Positions 17,498 to 28,448 of a DNA stretch of 64,000 nt are shown one piece after another. Source of the DNA: Pseudomonadaceae bacterium (GTDB taxonomy: Bacteria; Pseudomonadota; Gammaproteobacteria; Pseudomonadales; Pseudomonadaceae). Each line of letters starts with the position of its first letter. Positions within the stretch are counted from its first letter, which is position 1. The position numbers and the translations under genes are program-made. Under the pieces are notes generated by a model, which was not told where the DNA came from, searched no databases, and worked only from the letters and a program-made list of their open reading frames with translations. The DNA is taken from assembly GCA_900766265.1 (NCBI GenBank), contig CAAFUS010000017.1, forward strand, positions 248,001 to 312,000, read 5' to 3'.

Positions 17498-19708
17498 ATG
17501 ACGAACGAAGGACTCAGCGAAGCCGAACTGCGCGACACCACGCCCCCGGACCTGGAGGCGCCGTCCACCATGCCGGCGCTAGAGCCCGAGCCGGTGCTCG
17601 AGGCGCCGCCGCCAGCCCCTGCGCCGGTTCCCGGGGTGGATGACAGCAGCCTGTACATCCACCGCGAGCTGTCGCAGCTGCAGTTCAACATCCGTGTGCT
17701 CGAGCAGGCGCTCGACGAGTCCTATCCATTGCTCGAGCGGCTCAAGTTCCTGCTGATCTTCTCCAGCAACCTCGACGAATTCTTCGAGATCCGCGTGGCC
17801 GGGCTGAAGAAGCAAATCAACTTCGCTCGCGAGCAGGCCGGCGCCGACGGTCTGCAGCCGCACCAGGCATTGGCGCGGATTTCCGAACTGGTCCACGAAC
17901 AGGTCGACCGGCAATACGCGATCCTCAACGATGTGGTATTTCCGGCGCTGGCCAAGCACCAGATCAGCTTCATACGTCGTCGCCACTGGACCACCAAGCA
18001 CAAGGCCTGGGTGCGGCGCTTCTTCCGCGACGAAATCGCGCCGATCATCACCCCGATCGGGCTCGACCCGACGCACCCCTTCCCGTTGCTGGTGAACAAG
18101 AGCCTGAACTTCATCGTCGAGCTCGAAGGCATCGACGCCTTTGGCCGCGACTCGGGCCTGGCGATCATCCCGGCGCCGCGCTCGCTGCCTCGGGTGATCC
18201 GGGTGCCGGAAGACGTCGGCGGGCCGGGGGCCAATTACATCTTCCTCTCGTCGATGATCCACGCCCATGCCGACGACCTGTTCCACGGCATGAAGGTCAA
18301 GGGCTGCTACCAGTTCCGCCTCACCCGCAACGCCGACCTCTCGGTGGACGCCGAGGACGTCGAGGACTTGGCGCGTGCGCTTCGTGGCGAGCTGTTCTCA
18401 CGACGTTACGGTGATGCGGTGCGCCTGGAAGTCGCCGACACCTGCCCCAAGCACCTGTCGGACTTCCTGCTCAAGCAGTTCAACCTCAGCGAGAGCGAGC
18501 TGTATCAGGTCAACGGTCCGGTCAACCTCACCCGGCTGTTCAGCATCACCGGGCTGGACAGCCATCCGGAGCTGCAATACGCGCCCTTCACGCCAGCGAT
18601 CCCCAGGTTGCTGCAAAACAGCCAGAACATCTTCAACGTAGTCGGCAAGCAGGACATTCTCCTGATGCACCCCTTCGAGTCGTTCACCCCGGTGGTCGAC
18701 CTGCTGCGCGAAGCGGCGAAGGACCCCTGCGTGCTGGCGGTCAAGCAGACGCTGTACCGCTCCGGCGCCAACTCGGAGATCGTCGATGCCTTGGTCGAGG
18801 CGGCGCGCAACGGCAAGGAGGTGACCGCGGTCATCGAGCTGCGCGCGCGTTTCGACGAAGAGTCCAATCTGCAGCTGGCGAGCCGCCTGCAGGCGGCCGG
18901 CGCGGTGGTGATCTACGGCGTGGTGGGCTACAAGACCCACGCCAAGATGATGCTCATCCTGCGGCGCGAGAACGGCGAGCTGCGCCGCTACGCCCACCTC
19001 GGCACCGGCAACTACCACGCCGGCAACGCACGCCTGTACACCGACTACAGCCTGCTGACCTCCGACGATGCGCTGTGCGAAGACGTCTCCAAGCTGTTCA
19101 GCCAGCTGATCGGCATGGGCAAGACCATGCGCATGAAGAAGCTGCTGCACGCGCCCTTCACCCTGAAGAAGACGTTGCTGGACATGATCGCCCGGGAGAC
19201 CCAGCACGCCAGCGAAGGCAAGGCTGCGCACATCATGGCCAAGGTCAACTCGCTGACCGACCCGAAGATCATCCGCGCCCTCTACAAGGCCAGCCAGGCC
19301 GGGGTGCGCATCGACCTGGTGGTGCGCGGCATGTGCTGCCTGCGCCCTGGGATCGCTGGCGTCTCGCACAACATCTACGTGCGCTCGATCATTGGCCGCT
19401 TCCTCGAGCACAGCCGGGTGTTCTATTTCCTCAACGACGGCGACGAGAAGCTCTATCTGTCCAGCGCCGACTGGATGGAGCGCAACCTCGACCGGCGTGT
19501 GGAGACCTGCTTCCCGGTCGAAGGCAAGAAGCTGGTCACGCGGGTCAAGCGCGAGATGGAAACCTATCTGAGCGACAACACCCAGAGTTGGGTGCTGCAG
19601 CCCGACGGCAGCTACGTGCGCAATACGCCGAGCGGCAACGCCAACCCGCGGGTGGCCCAGGCGACCTTGCTGGACAAGCTGACGACGCCGCAGGTCAACG
19701 CGCGCTAA
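17498..19708 (+). CDS. ppk: Polyphosphate kinase
   Basis: A 736-residue PPK1 that reversibly makes polyphosphate from ATP. After a Pro/Glu-rich N-terminus of about 45 residues come the N-terminal domain (YIHRELSQLQFNIRVLEQA), the head domain and two phospholipase D-like catalytic domains. The autophosphorylated histidine lies in RRYAHLGTGNYHAGNARLY, and the second catalytic His region in FLEHSRVFYFLNDGDEKLY. It follows hemB on the same strand and converges on ppx, the usual Pseudomonas arrangement. Confidence 0.97.
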   Translation: MTNEGLSEAELRDTTPPDLEAPSTMPALEPEPVLEAPPPAPAPVPGVDDSSLYIHRELSQLQFNIRVLEQALDESYPLLERLKFLLIFSSNLDEFFEIRVAGLKKQINFAREQAGADGLQPHQALARISELVHEQVDRQYAILNDVVFPALAKHQISFIRRRHWTTKHKAWVRRFFRDEIAPIITPIGLDPTHPFPLLVNKSLNFIVELEGIDAFGRDSGLAIIPAPRSLPRVIRVPEDVGGPGANYIFLSSMIHAHADDLFHGMKVKGCYQFRLTRNADLSVDAEDVEDLARALRGELFSRRYGDAVRLEVADTCPKHLSDFLLKQFNLSESELYQVNGPVNLTRLFSITGLDSHPELQYAPFTPAIPRLLQNSQNIFNVVGKQDILLMHPFESFTPVVDLLREAAKDPCVLAVKQTLYRSGANSEIVDALVEAARNGKEVTAVIELRARFDEESNLQLASRLQAAGAVVIYGVVGYKTHAKMMLILRRENGELRRYAHLGTGNYHAGNARLYTDYSLLTSDDALCEDVSKLFSQLIGMGKTMRMKKLLHAPFTLKKTLLDMIARETQHASEGKAAHIMAKVNSLTDPKIIRALYKASQAGVRIDLVVRGMCCLRPGIAGVSHNIYVRSIIGRFLEHSRVFYFLNDGDEKLYLSSADWMERNLDRRVETCFPVEGKKLVTRVKREMETYLSDNTQSWVLQPDGSYVRNTPSGNANPRVAQATLLDKLTTPQVNAR

Positions 19709-19731
19709 CCTGAGCTGCGTCGTCCACGCCC

Positions 19732-21240
19732 TCAGCGAACGCTGAGGGTGAAGTCGATGCGCTTGAGCCACTCCGCTTCCTGGACGAAATCGGCCAGGGT
19801 CAGCGGGTTGCTGGCCAGCCAGCCCTCGGGGAAGGCAACGTCCAGGCTGTTTTCGCCGGCGCTCAGCTGGCAAGTCGGTGCCTGCTGTGGACCGCGGATG
19901 TGGTGGAAGAGAATCGCGAAACGCAGCAGTACGCACAGGCGGGTGAGCTGGACGCCCTCGCTGGTGAGCTCCTCGAACTTCTGCTTGGGGATATTGCGGC
20001 GATGGCCGCGAACCAGCAGTGCCAGCATCTGCTGGTCCTGACGCGAGAAGCCGGGCAGGTCCGAATGCTCGATCAGGTAGGCGCCGTGCTTGTGGTAGTG
20101 ATAGTGGGCGATGTCCAGGCCGACCTCGTGCACCCGCGCGGCCCAGGCGAGCAGCTCGCGGTGCCATTCCTGATCCAGCCCCCAGGCTTCGGCGACCTGG
20201 TCGAAAGCTTCCAGCGCCTTGGCTTCGACGCGCGCGGCCTGCTCGGTGTCGACGTGGTAACGCTCCATCAGCGAGCTGAGGGTGCGCTCGCGGACGTCCT
20301 CGTGGTGATGGCGGCCCACCAGGTCATAGAGCACGCCCTCGCGCAGCGCGCCTTCGGAATGGGACATGCGGGTCAGCTCGAGGGCGTCGAACACTGCCTC
20401 GAGGATGGCCAGGCCTGCCGGGAAGATGCTGCGCCGGTCCGGCTTGACCCCTTCCAGATCGATACGCTCGACATCGCCGAGCTTGATCAGCCGGCGCTTG
20501 AGCCAGGCCAGGCCTTCTGCATTGACCTCACCGTTGCCATGGCCACCGCCCTTGATTGCCTGACCAACGGCGCGGATGGTGCCCGAAGCCCCCACCGCCT
20601 CCTGCCAGCCAAGGCGACGCAAGCCGTGCTCGATGCCCATCAGCTCCAGGCGCGCCGCCGTGTAGGCCTGCGCGTAGCGTGCCGCGGTGATCTTGCCGTC
20701 GCGGAAATAACGCTGGGTGAAGCTGACGCAGCCCATCTGTAGGCTCTCGCGCAGCAACGACTCGAAATCCTGGCCGATGATGAATTCGGTGCTGCCGCCG
20801 CCGATGTCCACCACCAGGCGCTTGCCCGGCGCGCCGGGAAAGGTGTGGGATACGCCCAGATAGATCAGCCGCGCTTCCTCGCGCCCGGAAATCACCTCGA
20901 CCTGGTGGCTCAGGATCTCCTCGGCGCGGCGGATGAACTCGGCCCGGTTGCGCGCCTCGCGCAGGGCATTGGTGCCGACGATGCGAACCGCGCCATCGGG
21001 AAGATGGTTGACCAGCTGGGCGAAGCGCCGTAGGCAATCCAGGCCGCGCTGCATCGCTTCCTCGGTGAGCTGGCGGTCTTCGGTGATACCTGCCGCCAGC
21101 TGAACTTTCTCGCCGAGACGCTCAAGAATACGCATCTCGTCGTTGCTCGTGCGGGCGAGCACCATGTGGAAGCTGTTCGAGCCCAGGTCGATCGCGGCGA
21201 TCAGTGGCGAAGTCTCGGCAGGGAGTCGGAGCATGGACAT
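19732..21240 (-). CDS. ppx: Exopolyphosphatase (Ppx/GppA)
   Basis: About 502 residues. The ASKHA-fold signature IAAIDLGSNSFHMVLAR lies at the N-terminus, with VDIGGGSTEFIIG near residue 145 and the C-terminal HD-like helical domain containing GLDIAHYHYHKHGAYLI. It removes terminal phosphates from polyphosphate, opposing Ppk. The ATG at 21240 fits the family N-terminus. The 3' end faces ppk with a 23-base gap, and an inverted repeat (19729-19748) spans the ppx stop. Confidence 0.95.
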   Translation of the reverse strand: MSMLRLPAETSPLIAAIDLGSNSFHMVLARTSNDEMRILERLGEKVQLAAGITEDRQLTEEAMQRGLDCLRRFAQLVNHLPDGAVRIVGTNALREARNRAEFIRRAEEILSHQVEVISGREEARLIYLGVSHTFPGAPGKRLVVDIGGGSTEFIIGQDFESLLRESLQMGCVSFTQRYFRDGKITAARYAQAYTAARLELMGIEHGLRRLGWQEAVGASGTIRAVGQAIKGGGHGNGEVNAEGLAWLKRRLIKLGDVERIDLEGVKPDRRSIFPAGLAILEAVFDALELTRMSHSEGALREGVLYDLVGRHHHEDVRERTLSSLMERYHVDTEQAARVEAKALEAFDQVAEAWGLDQEWHRELLAWAARVHEVGLDIAHYHYHKHGAYLIEHSDLPGFSRQDQQMLALLVRGHRRNIPKQKFEELTSEGVQLTRLCVLLRFAILFHHIRGPQQAPTCQLSAGENSLDVAFPEGWLASNPLTLADFVQEAEWLKRIDFTLSVR

Positions 21241-21423
21241 TTCTCGATGCAAAACGCTGACATCCTGACACGATAGGCGGCTGTCGCCAACGCGAACGGC
21301 CATCTTGTCGCAGCCCTCCACCGGTTGGATCGGTACGGTGGACGGGCATTTCGATCCCGGCGACGGCGGCCCGTTCATTGATTTTTTAAGCTTGACTCAT
21401 TGGCAGGCTCAATGGCTTGCTGC

Positions 21424-21452
21424 TTCCGGTAGGGATCAAGCCGGGCTATGAT
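21424..21452 (+). promoter_or_regulatory. Candidate sigma-70 promoter of trxA
   Basis: A good -10 hexamer, TATGAT (21447-21452), is preceded after a 17-base spacer by a weak -35, TTCCGG (21424-21429). It lies about 40 bases before the trxA ATG. Based on sequence match only. Confidence 0.45.
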
Positions 21453-21490
21453 GGCCGACACTTTTTGGTTTCCGACCCCGGAGAAAATCC

Positions 21491-21817
21491 ATGAGCGAAT
21501 ACATCACCAAAGTCAGCGACAGCAGTTTCGAACAGGATGTTCTCCAGGCTGAAGGCCCGGTCCTGGTGGACTACTGGGCCGAATGGTGCGGCCCGTGCAA
21601 GATGATCGCCCCGGTTCTGGACGAGATTGCCAAGGACTATCAGGGCAAGCTGAAGGTGTGCAAGCTGAACATCGACGAGAACCAGGAAACGCCGCCCAAG
21701 TATGGCGTACGGGGCATCCCGACCCTGATGCTGTTCAAGAACGGCAACGTCGAAGCGACCAAGGTCGGCGCGCTGTCGAAGTCGCAACTGGCGGCTTTCC
21801 TCGACAGCAACATCTGA
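21491..21817 (+). CDS. trxA: Thioredoxin 1
   Basis: A 108-residue cytosolic disulfide reductase with the redox-active Cys33/Cys36 in YWAEWCGPCKMIAP and the cis-proline in RGIPTLMLF. Length and motifs are exact for TrxA. The ribosome site GGAGAAAA lies 7 bases before the ATG. An intrinsic terminator follows at once, and rho lies downstream, the normal Pseudomonas order. Confidence 0.98.
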   Translation: MSEYITKVSDSSFEQDVLQAEGPVLVDYWAEWCGPCKMIAPVLDEIAKDYQGKLKVCKLNIDENQETPPKYGVRGIPTLMLFKNGNVEATKVGALSKSQLAAFLDSNI

Positions 21818-21843
21818 GCCTGCAAGGTTCTACGCTTCATCGC

Positions 21844-21874
21844 AAAGGCCCCGTGCAAAGCGGGGCCTTTTTTC
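21844..21874 (+). terminator. Intrinsic terminator of trxA
   Basis: A 10-bp stem (AAAGGCCCCG/CGGGGCCTTT) with a 7-base loop is followed by a run of Ts, about 27 bases after the trxA stop. Confidence 0.9.
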
Positions 21875-22056
21875 TATTCCATGGCTAGACGCTCCGATTG
21901 CGCGGTGATAGATTCGGCACTGCGACGCTTCTTTCGTCGCCCCCTGCATGCCGTCGCCGACGCACTCCTGCCCGACTGAGTACAGCGAACCTGTTCGCTG
22001 CCTGCTGCGCGGCTTCTCAAGCTAAACGCTTTCTTCATCCTTCCTGATCTCTCTCT

Positions 22057-23316
<1,260 letters not shown>

Positions 23317-23334
23317 CGCGAGCCGTGACACACG

Positions 23335-23360
23335 AGGCCGGGGAAACCCGGCCTTCGTTT
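23335..23360 (+). terminator. Probable intrinsic terminator of rho
   Basis: An 8-bp stem (AGGCCGGG/CCCGGCCT) closed by a GAAA tetraloop is followed by TCGTTT, a short imperfect U-run, about 20 bases after the rho stop. Confidence 0.7.
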
Positions 23361-23436
23361 ATCTGCAGGTTTTGGATCGCACGCCTTCAAGGCTAAACTT
23401 TGCGCCCCGACCCGCACGCCCCTGCGAGGCACATGC

Positions 23437-24903
23437 ATGCAGTATCGCGATCTGCGCGACTTTATCCGCGGTCTGGAAGAGCGCGGCGACCTCAAGCGCA
23501 TCCAGACGCCCATCTCGCCCGTCCTTGAAATGACCGAAATCTGCGACCGCACGCTGCGCAAGCAGGGGCCGGCGCTGCTGTTCGAAAAGCCGGTAGGCTT
23601 CGACATGCCAGTGCTCGGCAACCTGTTCGGGACGCCAGGGCGCGTGGCGCTCGGCATGGGCGCCGATGAGGTGTCGGAGCTGCGGGAGATCGGCAAGCTG
23701 CTGGCCTTCCTCAAGGAGCCGGATCCGCCGAAGGGGCTGAAGGATGCTTGGTCCAAGCTGCCGATCTTCAAGAAAGTCCTGTCCATGGCGCCAAAGGTGC
23801 TCAAGGACGCGCCTTGCCATGAAGTCGTGATCGAGGGAGAAGACGTCGACCTGGGGCAGTTACCGGTGCAGACCTGCTGGCCTGGCGACGCGGGGCCGCT
23901 GATCACCTGGGGGCTGACGGTCACGCGAGGCCCCAACAAGGAACGGCAGAACCTCGGCATCTACCGCCAGCAGGTGATCGGGCGCAACAAGGTGGTCATG
24001 CGCTGGCTCAGCCACCGCGGCGGCGCGCTGGACTTCCGGGACTGGTGCGAGAAGTTTCCGGGCAAGCCCTATCAGGTCGCCGTCGCCCTGGGTGCCGACC
24101 CGGCCACCATTCTCGGCGCGGTCACGCCGGTGCCCGATTCGCTGTCCGAATACGCCTTCGCCGGCCTGCTGCGTGGGCACAAGACCGAACTGGTCAAGTG
24201 CCGGGGCAGTGACCTGCAGGTGCCGGCCAGTGCCGAGATCGTCCTGGAAGGGCACATCTACCCGGGCGAGATGGCCGACGAGGGCCCTTACGGCGACCAC
24301 ACCGGCTATTACAACGAAGTTGACCGCTTCCCAGTGTTCACCGTCGAGCGCATCACCCGGCGCCGCGACGCGATCTACCACAGCACCTACACCGGTCGTC
24401 CGCCGGATGAGCCAGCGATCCTCGGCGTGGCCCTGAACGAGGTGTTCGTGCCGATCCTGCAGAAGCAGTTCCCGGAAATCACCGACTTCTACCTGCCGCC
24501 CGAGGGCTGCTCCTACCGCATGGCGGTGGTGACCATGAAGAAGCAGTACCCTGGTCACGCCAAGCGGGTAATGCTGGGTGTCTGGAGCTTCCTGCGCCAG
24601 TTCATGTACACCAAGTTCGTCATCGTGACCGATGACGACATCAATGCTCGGGATTGGAACGACGTGATCTGGGCCATCACTACACGGATGGATCCCAAGC
24701 GCGACACGGTGATGATCGATAACACGCCGATCGACTATCTGGACTTCGCCTCGCCGATTTCCGGCCTGGGCAGCAAGATGGGGCTCGACGCGACCCACAA
24801 GTGGCCGGGCGAAACCTCGCGGGAATGGGGCCGCGCCATTGTTCAGGACGAAGCGGTCAAGCGCCGGGTCGACGAACTCTGGTCTCAGTTGGGAATCGAC
24901 TGA
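23437..24903 (+). CDS. ubiD: UbiD, 3-octaprenyl-4-hydroxybenzoate decarboxylase
   Basis: A 488-residue prenylated-FMN-dependent decarboxylase of ubiquinone synthesis. It begins MQYRDLRDFIRGLEERGDL and contains the LGIYRQQVIGRNKVVMRWL segment and the GPYGDHTGYYNEVDRFPVF active-site region. The length agrees with UbiD of Pseudomonas and E. coli. The cofactor-supplying ubiX is not in the window. A flavin reductase-like gene follows. Confidence 0.96.
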   Translation: MQYRDLRDFIRGLEERGDLKRIQTPISPVLEMTEICDRTLRKQGPALLFEKPVGFDMPVLGNLFGTPGRVALGMGADEVSELREIGKLLAFLKEPDPPKGLKDAWSKLPIFKKVLSMAPKVLKDAPCHEVVIEGEDVDLGQLPVQTCWPGDAGPLITWGLTVTRGPNKERQNLGIYRQQVIGRNKVVMRWLSHRGGALDFRDWCEKFPGKPYQVAVALGADPATILGAVTPVPDSLSEYAFAGLLRGHKTELVKCRGSDLQVPASAEIVLEGHIYPGEMADEGPYGDHTGYYNEVDRFPVFTVERITRRRDAIYHSTYTGRPPDEPAILGVALNEVFVPILQKQFPEITDFYLPPEGCSYRMAVVTMKKQYPGHAKRVMLGVWSFLRQFMYTKFVIVTDDDINARDWNDVIWAITTRMDPKRDTVMIDNTPIDYLDFASPISGLGSKMGLDATHKWPGETSREWGRAIVQDEAVKRRVDELWSQLGID

Positions 24904-24958
24904 CTGACAGCGTCGCCGCGCGGTGACGCTCCACTTGCTGCATGGGAACGACTTTTCG

Positions 24959-25927
24959 ATGAGAGTGACGCTGCAACCTTCCGGCGCCGTGCTTGAGACC
25001 CTGCCCGGCGAGCGCATCCTCGACGCGGCCAGGCGCCTGGGCTACGAAAGCCCGCACAGCTGTCGCAACGGCAATTGCCTGGTGTGCGCGGCCCTGCTGG
25101 TGGAGGGGCGCGTCCAGCAGGGATTCGAGGCGATCGAGCAGGGTGAGCTCCTGACCTGCCAGGCCGTGCCGCTGGAAGACTGCGTGCTGCACTGGGACGG
25201 CGTGCTGGCACCCGGCGAGCTGCCGGTGCGCGAGCTGACCTGCCAGGTGCTCGGTTGCGAGGCGGTCGGCGGAGACGTGTACCGCGTGCGGCTGTTGGCG
25301 CCGGCCGGCAAGGCACCGCGCTATCACGCCGGGCAGTACCTGCTGCTGCAACGCCAGGACGGTGAGTTCGCCGCGTTTTCCCTGGCCTCGGCGCCTCAAT
25401 CGGGCCGTGAGCTCGAATTGCACATCCTCGCCCGCGACGAGACCAACATCGACCTGATCGAGCACCTGCGCAGCCAGGGCAGCGTGCGCGTGAAGTTGCC
25501 GTTCGGCGACACCCATCTTGCCGAGCTGCCCGACGGGCCGCTGGTGCTGATCGCGGCCGGCACCGGCATGGCGCAGATGCACAGCCTGGTCGAATACTGC
25601 CGCGCGGCCGGCTTCGCCCACCCGGTGCACCTGTACTGGGGCGCACGGCAGCCGGGCGACTTCTACCGCATCGCCAGCTGGGAGCAGTGGTTGCAGACGC
25701 CAAACCTGACCCTGCACCAGGTGGTCAGCGATGTCTGCGGCTGGGAAGGGCGCTGCGGCATGTTGCACGAGGCGATCCGCGAGGATTTTCCCGACCTCGG
25801 CGCCCTGCACGTCTACGCCAGCGGCTCGCCGGCGATGGTCTACGGCACGCTCGATGCGCTGGTCGAAGCCGGCATGGACGCGCATCAGATGCGCGCCGAC
25901 GTCTTCGCCTACGCCCCTCGGGACTGA
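24959..25927 (+). CDS. 2Fe-2S/FAD/NAD(P)H oxidoreductase, CDP-6-deoxy-glucoseen reductase type
   Basis: About 322 residues. A plant-type 2Fe-2S ferredoxin domain comes first, with cluster ligands in HSCRNGNCLVCAAL and the fourth Cys in GELLTCQAVP. An FAD-binding domain (YHAGQYLLLQR, FSLASAPQSGRELELHI) and an NAD(P)-binding domain (LVLIAAGTGMAQMHSLV) follow. The gene next to ubiD in Pseudomonas is usually annotated CDP-6-deoxy-delta-3,4-glucoseen reductase, but no deoxysugar genes are near and that substrate is doubtful; electron transfer to an unknown acceptor is safer. The ATG at 24959 gives the conserved N-terminus; a GTG at 24923 would add 12 residues. Confidence 0.85.
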   Translation: MRVTLQPSGAVLETLPGERILDAARRLGYESPHSCRNGNCLVCAALLVEGRVQQGFEAIEQGELLTCQAVPLEDCVLHWDGVLAPGELPVRELTCQVLGCEAVGGDVYRVRLLAPAGKAPRYHAGQYLLLQRQDGEFAAFSLASAPQSGRELELHILARDETNIDLIEHLRSQGSVRVKLPFGDTHLAELPDGPLVLIAAGTGMAQMHSLVEYCRAAGFAHPVHLYWGARQPGDFYRIASWEQWLQTPNLTLHQVVSDVCGWEGRCGMLHEAIREDFPDLGALHVYASGSPAMVYGTLDALVEAGMDAHQMRADVFAYAPRD

Positions 25928-25965
25928 GCCGGCTGTGACGACCGGCGACCGCCGCAGCCCGTGGT

Positions 25966-28323
25966 TCAGGCTGCCCCGGCCGGTGGCAGAGGGGTGATGG
26001 GCACGCTGGTGCGGTCGTTCAGGTGCAACATCTTGCGCAGCCTGACCGGTATCGACTTGGCCGCCGGCACCTTGCTGCGTTCGGCGTGGTGCCAGATCGG
26101 CAACAGCGCGTTGCATTCGGGGTAATAGCCGGCGCAGCAGCCTTCGGGGATGTCGTAGGGTGTCACCCGCAGGGGCGCGACGACACGATGCACGCCGTCG
26201 TCGGTGACGGTGATCGCCTCGACCTTGTCGCCTTCGGCGAGCCCCAGCCGGCCGATGTCGTTGCGGTTCATCATGATCACCGCGCGGGTGCCGTTGATGC
26301 CACGGAAGCGGTCGTTGTAGCCGTAAACGGTCGTATTGAACTGGTCGTTGCTGCGTAGCGTCATCATCTGCAGCACATCGCGCTGCTCGTGGCCGCCTTC
26401 CTCGGTGTCCGGATCCTCGGACAGCGACGGCGGATTGATGAAGTTCGCCTTTCCGGTTTCGGTCGCCCACTCACGTTTGGCCGCCCCAAGCGGCCGATGA
26501 AAGCCGCCGGGCTCCATCATCCGCACGTTGAAGTCGTGGAAGATGTCCGGGTAGCTTTCGGCGATGGCGTCCCGGATCAGGTTGTAATCGGCGACCCAGG
26601 CATCCCAGTCGAGTCTCGGATTCGGCTCCAGCGTGGCTTTGGCCAGGCGCGCCACGATGGCGGGCTCGGAGAGCAGCCCCTCGTGCGCCGGCGTGGCCAC
26701 GCCTCGCCAGGCACGGATGCAGCCGGTGCTGTCCTCGGTGGTGTTGTACTGCTCGCCGCTGGCCTGGCGGTCGATCTCGGTGCGCCCCAGGCACGGCAAG
26801 ATGTAGCTCACCTGGCTGGTGATCAGGTGGGTGCGATTGAGCTTGGTGGCGACCTGCACCGACAGGCGCATCCGGCGCCAGGCCGGCTCCATCTGCAGCG
26901 TGTCGGGAACGGCGCGGACGAAGTTGCCACCCATCGCGATGAAACCCTTGATCCGCCCCGCCAGAATCCCTTCGCAGGCCTCGACGGTATTGACGCCGTC
27001 TTCGCTCGGTGGCTCGAAGCCGAACTGACGACGCAGGTTGTCCGCCGGCACCTTCTCGGCCTTTTCGGTAATGCCCACGGTACGCTGGCCCTGGACGTTG
27101 GAGTGCCCGCGCACGGGCAGGATGCCGGCGCCCTCCTTGCCCATGTTGCCGCGCAGCAGCAACAGGTTGACCAGCATCTGGATGGCCTGCACCCCGTAGC
27201 GGTGCTGGGTCAGGCCCATGCCGTAGGCGGCGATCACTCGCTGGCAGGACGCATAGCTGCGCGCCGCCGCCTCCATCGCGCCGCGGGTCAGGCCCGACCG
27301 GCGCTCGAGCTGCTTCCAGTCGTAGCCGCGCACGGTGCGTTCGAAGTCCTCGAAGCCGTGTGTGTGCTGTTCGATGAAGTCGACGTCGAGCACCCGTGGC
27401 GTGCCGGCTGCGATCGCCTGGTCGTCCAGGTCGAATAGCGCCTTGCACATACCCGCAATGGCGGCGATGTCGCCCCCGATCTGCAGCTGGTGGTACTGGG
27501 TGCTGATCACCGTCTCCTTCGGCGTGACCATCTCGGCCGGCGACTGCGGGTTGGCGAAACGCTCCAGGCCGCGCTCGCGGATCGGGTTGAAGGTGATGAT
27601 CGGCGCACCACGCTCGCGCGCCTCCTGCAGTTGGTGAAGCATGCGCGGACTGGAGGTGCCAGTGTTCTGGCCGAAGAACAGCATGCCGTCCATTTTTTCC
27701 ATATCGTGCAGGGTCACCGTCGCCACCGGCACGCCGATGCTTTCGGGCAGGGCCACCGAGGTGCTTTCATGGCACATGTTCGAACTGTCGGGCAGGTTAT
27801 TGGTGCCGTACATCCGCGCCAGGATTGCGAACATATAGGCGGTTTCCAGCGACGCGCGGCCGGACATGTAGAACACCACCTCGTCGGGGTCGGTCATCGC
27901 CTTGAGCTCGCGGCCGATTTCCTCGAACGCCTGATCCCAGCTGACGGCTTGGTAGTGGCCACTGGCCGCGTCGTAGCGCATGGGATGGGTCAGCCGTCCC
28001 TGGCGCTCGAGGTCGAAGTCGGCCCAGTTGAGTAGCTCGCTTACCGGGTGTCGGGCGAAGAAGTCAGGTCCGCAACGCTGGCTGGTATTCTCCCAGGCGG
28101 TGGCCTTGGCTCCGTTTTCGCAGAATTGCAGCGGTTTGGCTGGGTGTGGTTTGGCCCAGGCGCAGCTGACGCAGGCGAACCCTTCGACCGCCTTGTTCTG
28201 CTTGAGCAACATCGAGGCGTTCTTGGGCGAGACCTTCTGCCGGATCAGGATGTTGGCCACGGAATAGGCGGAGCCCCATCCGCCCGCGGGTGCTGTGTAG
28301 GGCTTGAAGTTCGGCTTGCTCAC
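25966..28323 (-). CDS. FdhF/YdeP family molybdopterin oxidoreductase
   Basis: A 785-residue protein of the formate dehydrogenase-like superfamily. It starts KPNFKPYTAPAGGWGSAYSV and holds FACVSCAWAKP, FYMSGRASLETAYMFAILAR, NMCHESTSVALPESIGV and a C-terminal molybdopterin-dinucleotide domain (LRSNDQFNTTVYGYNDRF). This matches the YdeP family, linked to acid resistance in E. coli; the reaction is unknown. No fdhD-like gene or partner subunit is adjacent. It is convergent with the reductase gene and lies at the join between two blocks that are separate in P. aeruginosa. Confidence 0.9.
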   Translation of the reverse strand: MSKPNFKPYTAPAGGWGSAYSVANILIRQKVSPKNASMLLKQNKAVEGFACVSCAWAKPHPAKPLQFCENGAKATAWENTSQRCGPDFFARHPVSELLNWADFDLERQGRLTHPMRYDAASGHYQAVSWDQAFEEIGRELKAMTDPDEVVFYMSGRASLETAYMFAILARMYGTNNLPDSSNMCHESTSVALPESIGVPVATVTLHDMEKMDGMLFFGQNTGTSSPRMLHQLQEARERGAPIITFNPIRERGLERFANPQSPAEMVTPKETVISTQYHQLQIGGDIAAIAGMCKALFDLDDQAIAAGTPRVLDVDFIEQHTHGFEDFERTVRGYDWKQLERRSGLTRGAMEAAARSYASCQRVIAAYGMGLTQHRYGVQAIQMLVNLLLLRGNMGKEGAGILPVRGHSNVQGQRTVGITEKAEKVPADNLRRQFGFEPPSEDGVNTVEACEGILAGRIKGFIAMGGNFVRAVPDTLQMEPAWRRMRLSVQVATKLNRTHLITSQVSYILPCLGRTEIDRQASGEQYNTTEDSTGCIRAWRGVATPAHEGLLSEPAIVARLAKATLEPNPRLDWDAWVADYNLIRDAIAESYPDIFHDFNVRMMEPGGFHRPLGAAKREWATETGKANFINPPSLSEDPDTEEGGHEQRDVLQMMTLRSNDQFNTTVYGYNDRFRGINGTRAVIMMNRNDIGRLGLAEGDKVEAITVTDDGVHRVVAPLRVTPYDIPEGCCAGYYPECNALLPIWHHAERSKVPAAKSIPVRLRKMLHLNDRTSVPITPLPPAGAA

Positions 28324-28448
28324 GTCGTTCCCCTGTTTATTTCGCGCGCCTGCGCGGTGGGCTTCCTTGTTACGACGTGGGCTTCAGTCGATCGTTCAGA
28401 CGATTCGTCGAGCGGGGCGACGGGGCAGGGCCCGATACGAAGGGCCGA

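Noticed and set aside
19729..19748. Inverted repeat at the ppk/ppx junction as a terminator
   Set aside because: The stem is good but lies partly in the ppx coding end and no U-run follows in either direction.
18398..20167. Long antisense frame across ppk and ppx
   Set aside because: It spans two confidently identified genes and its composition is typical of a shadow frame.
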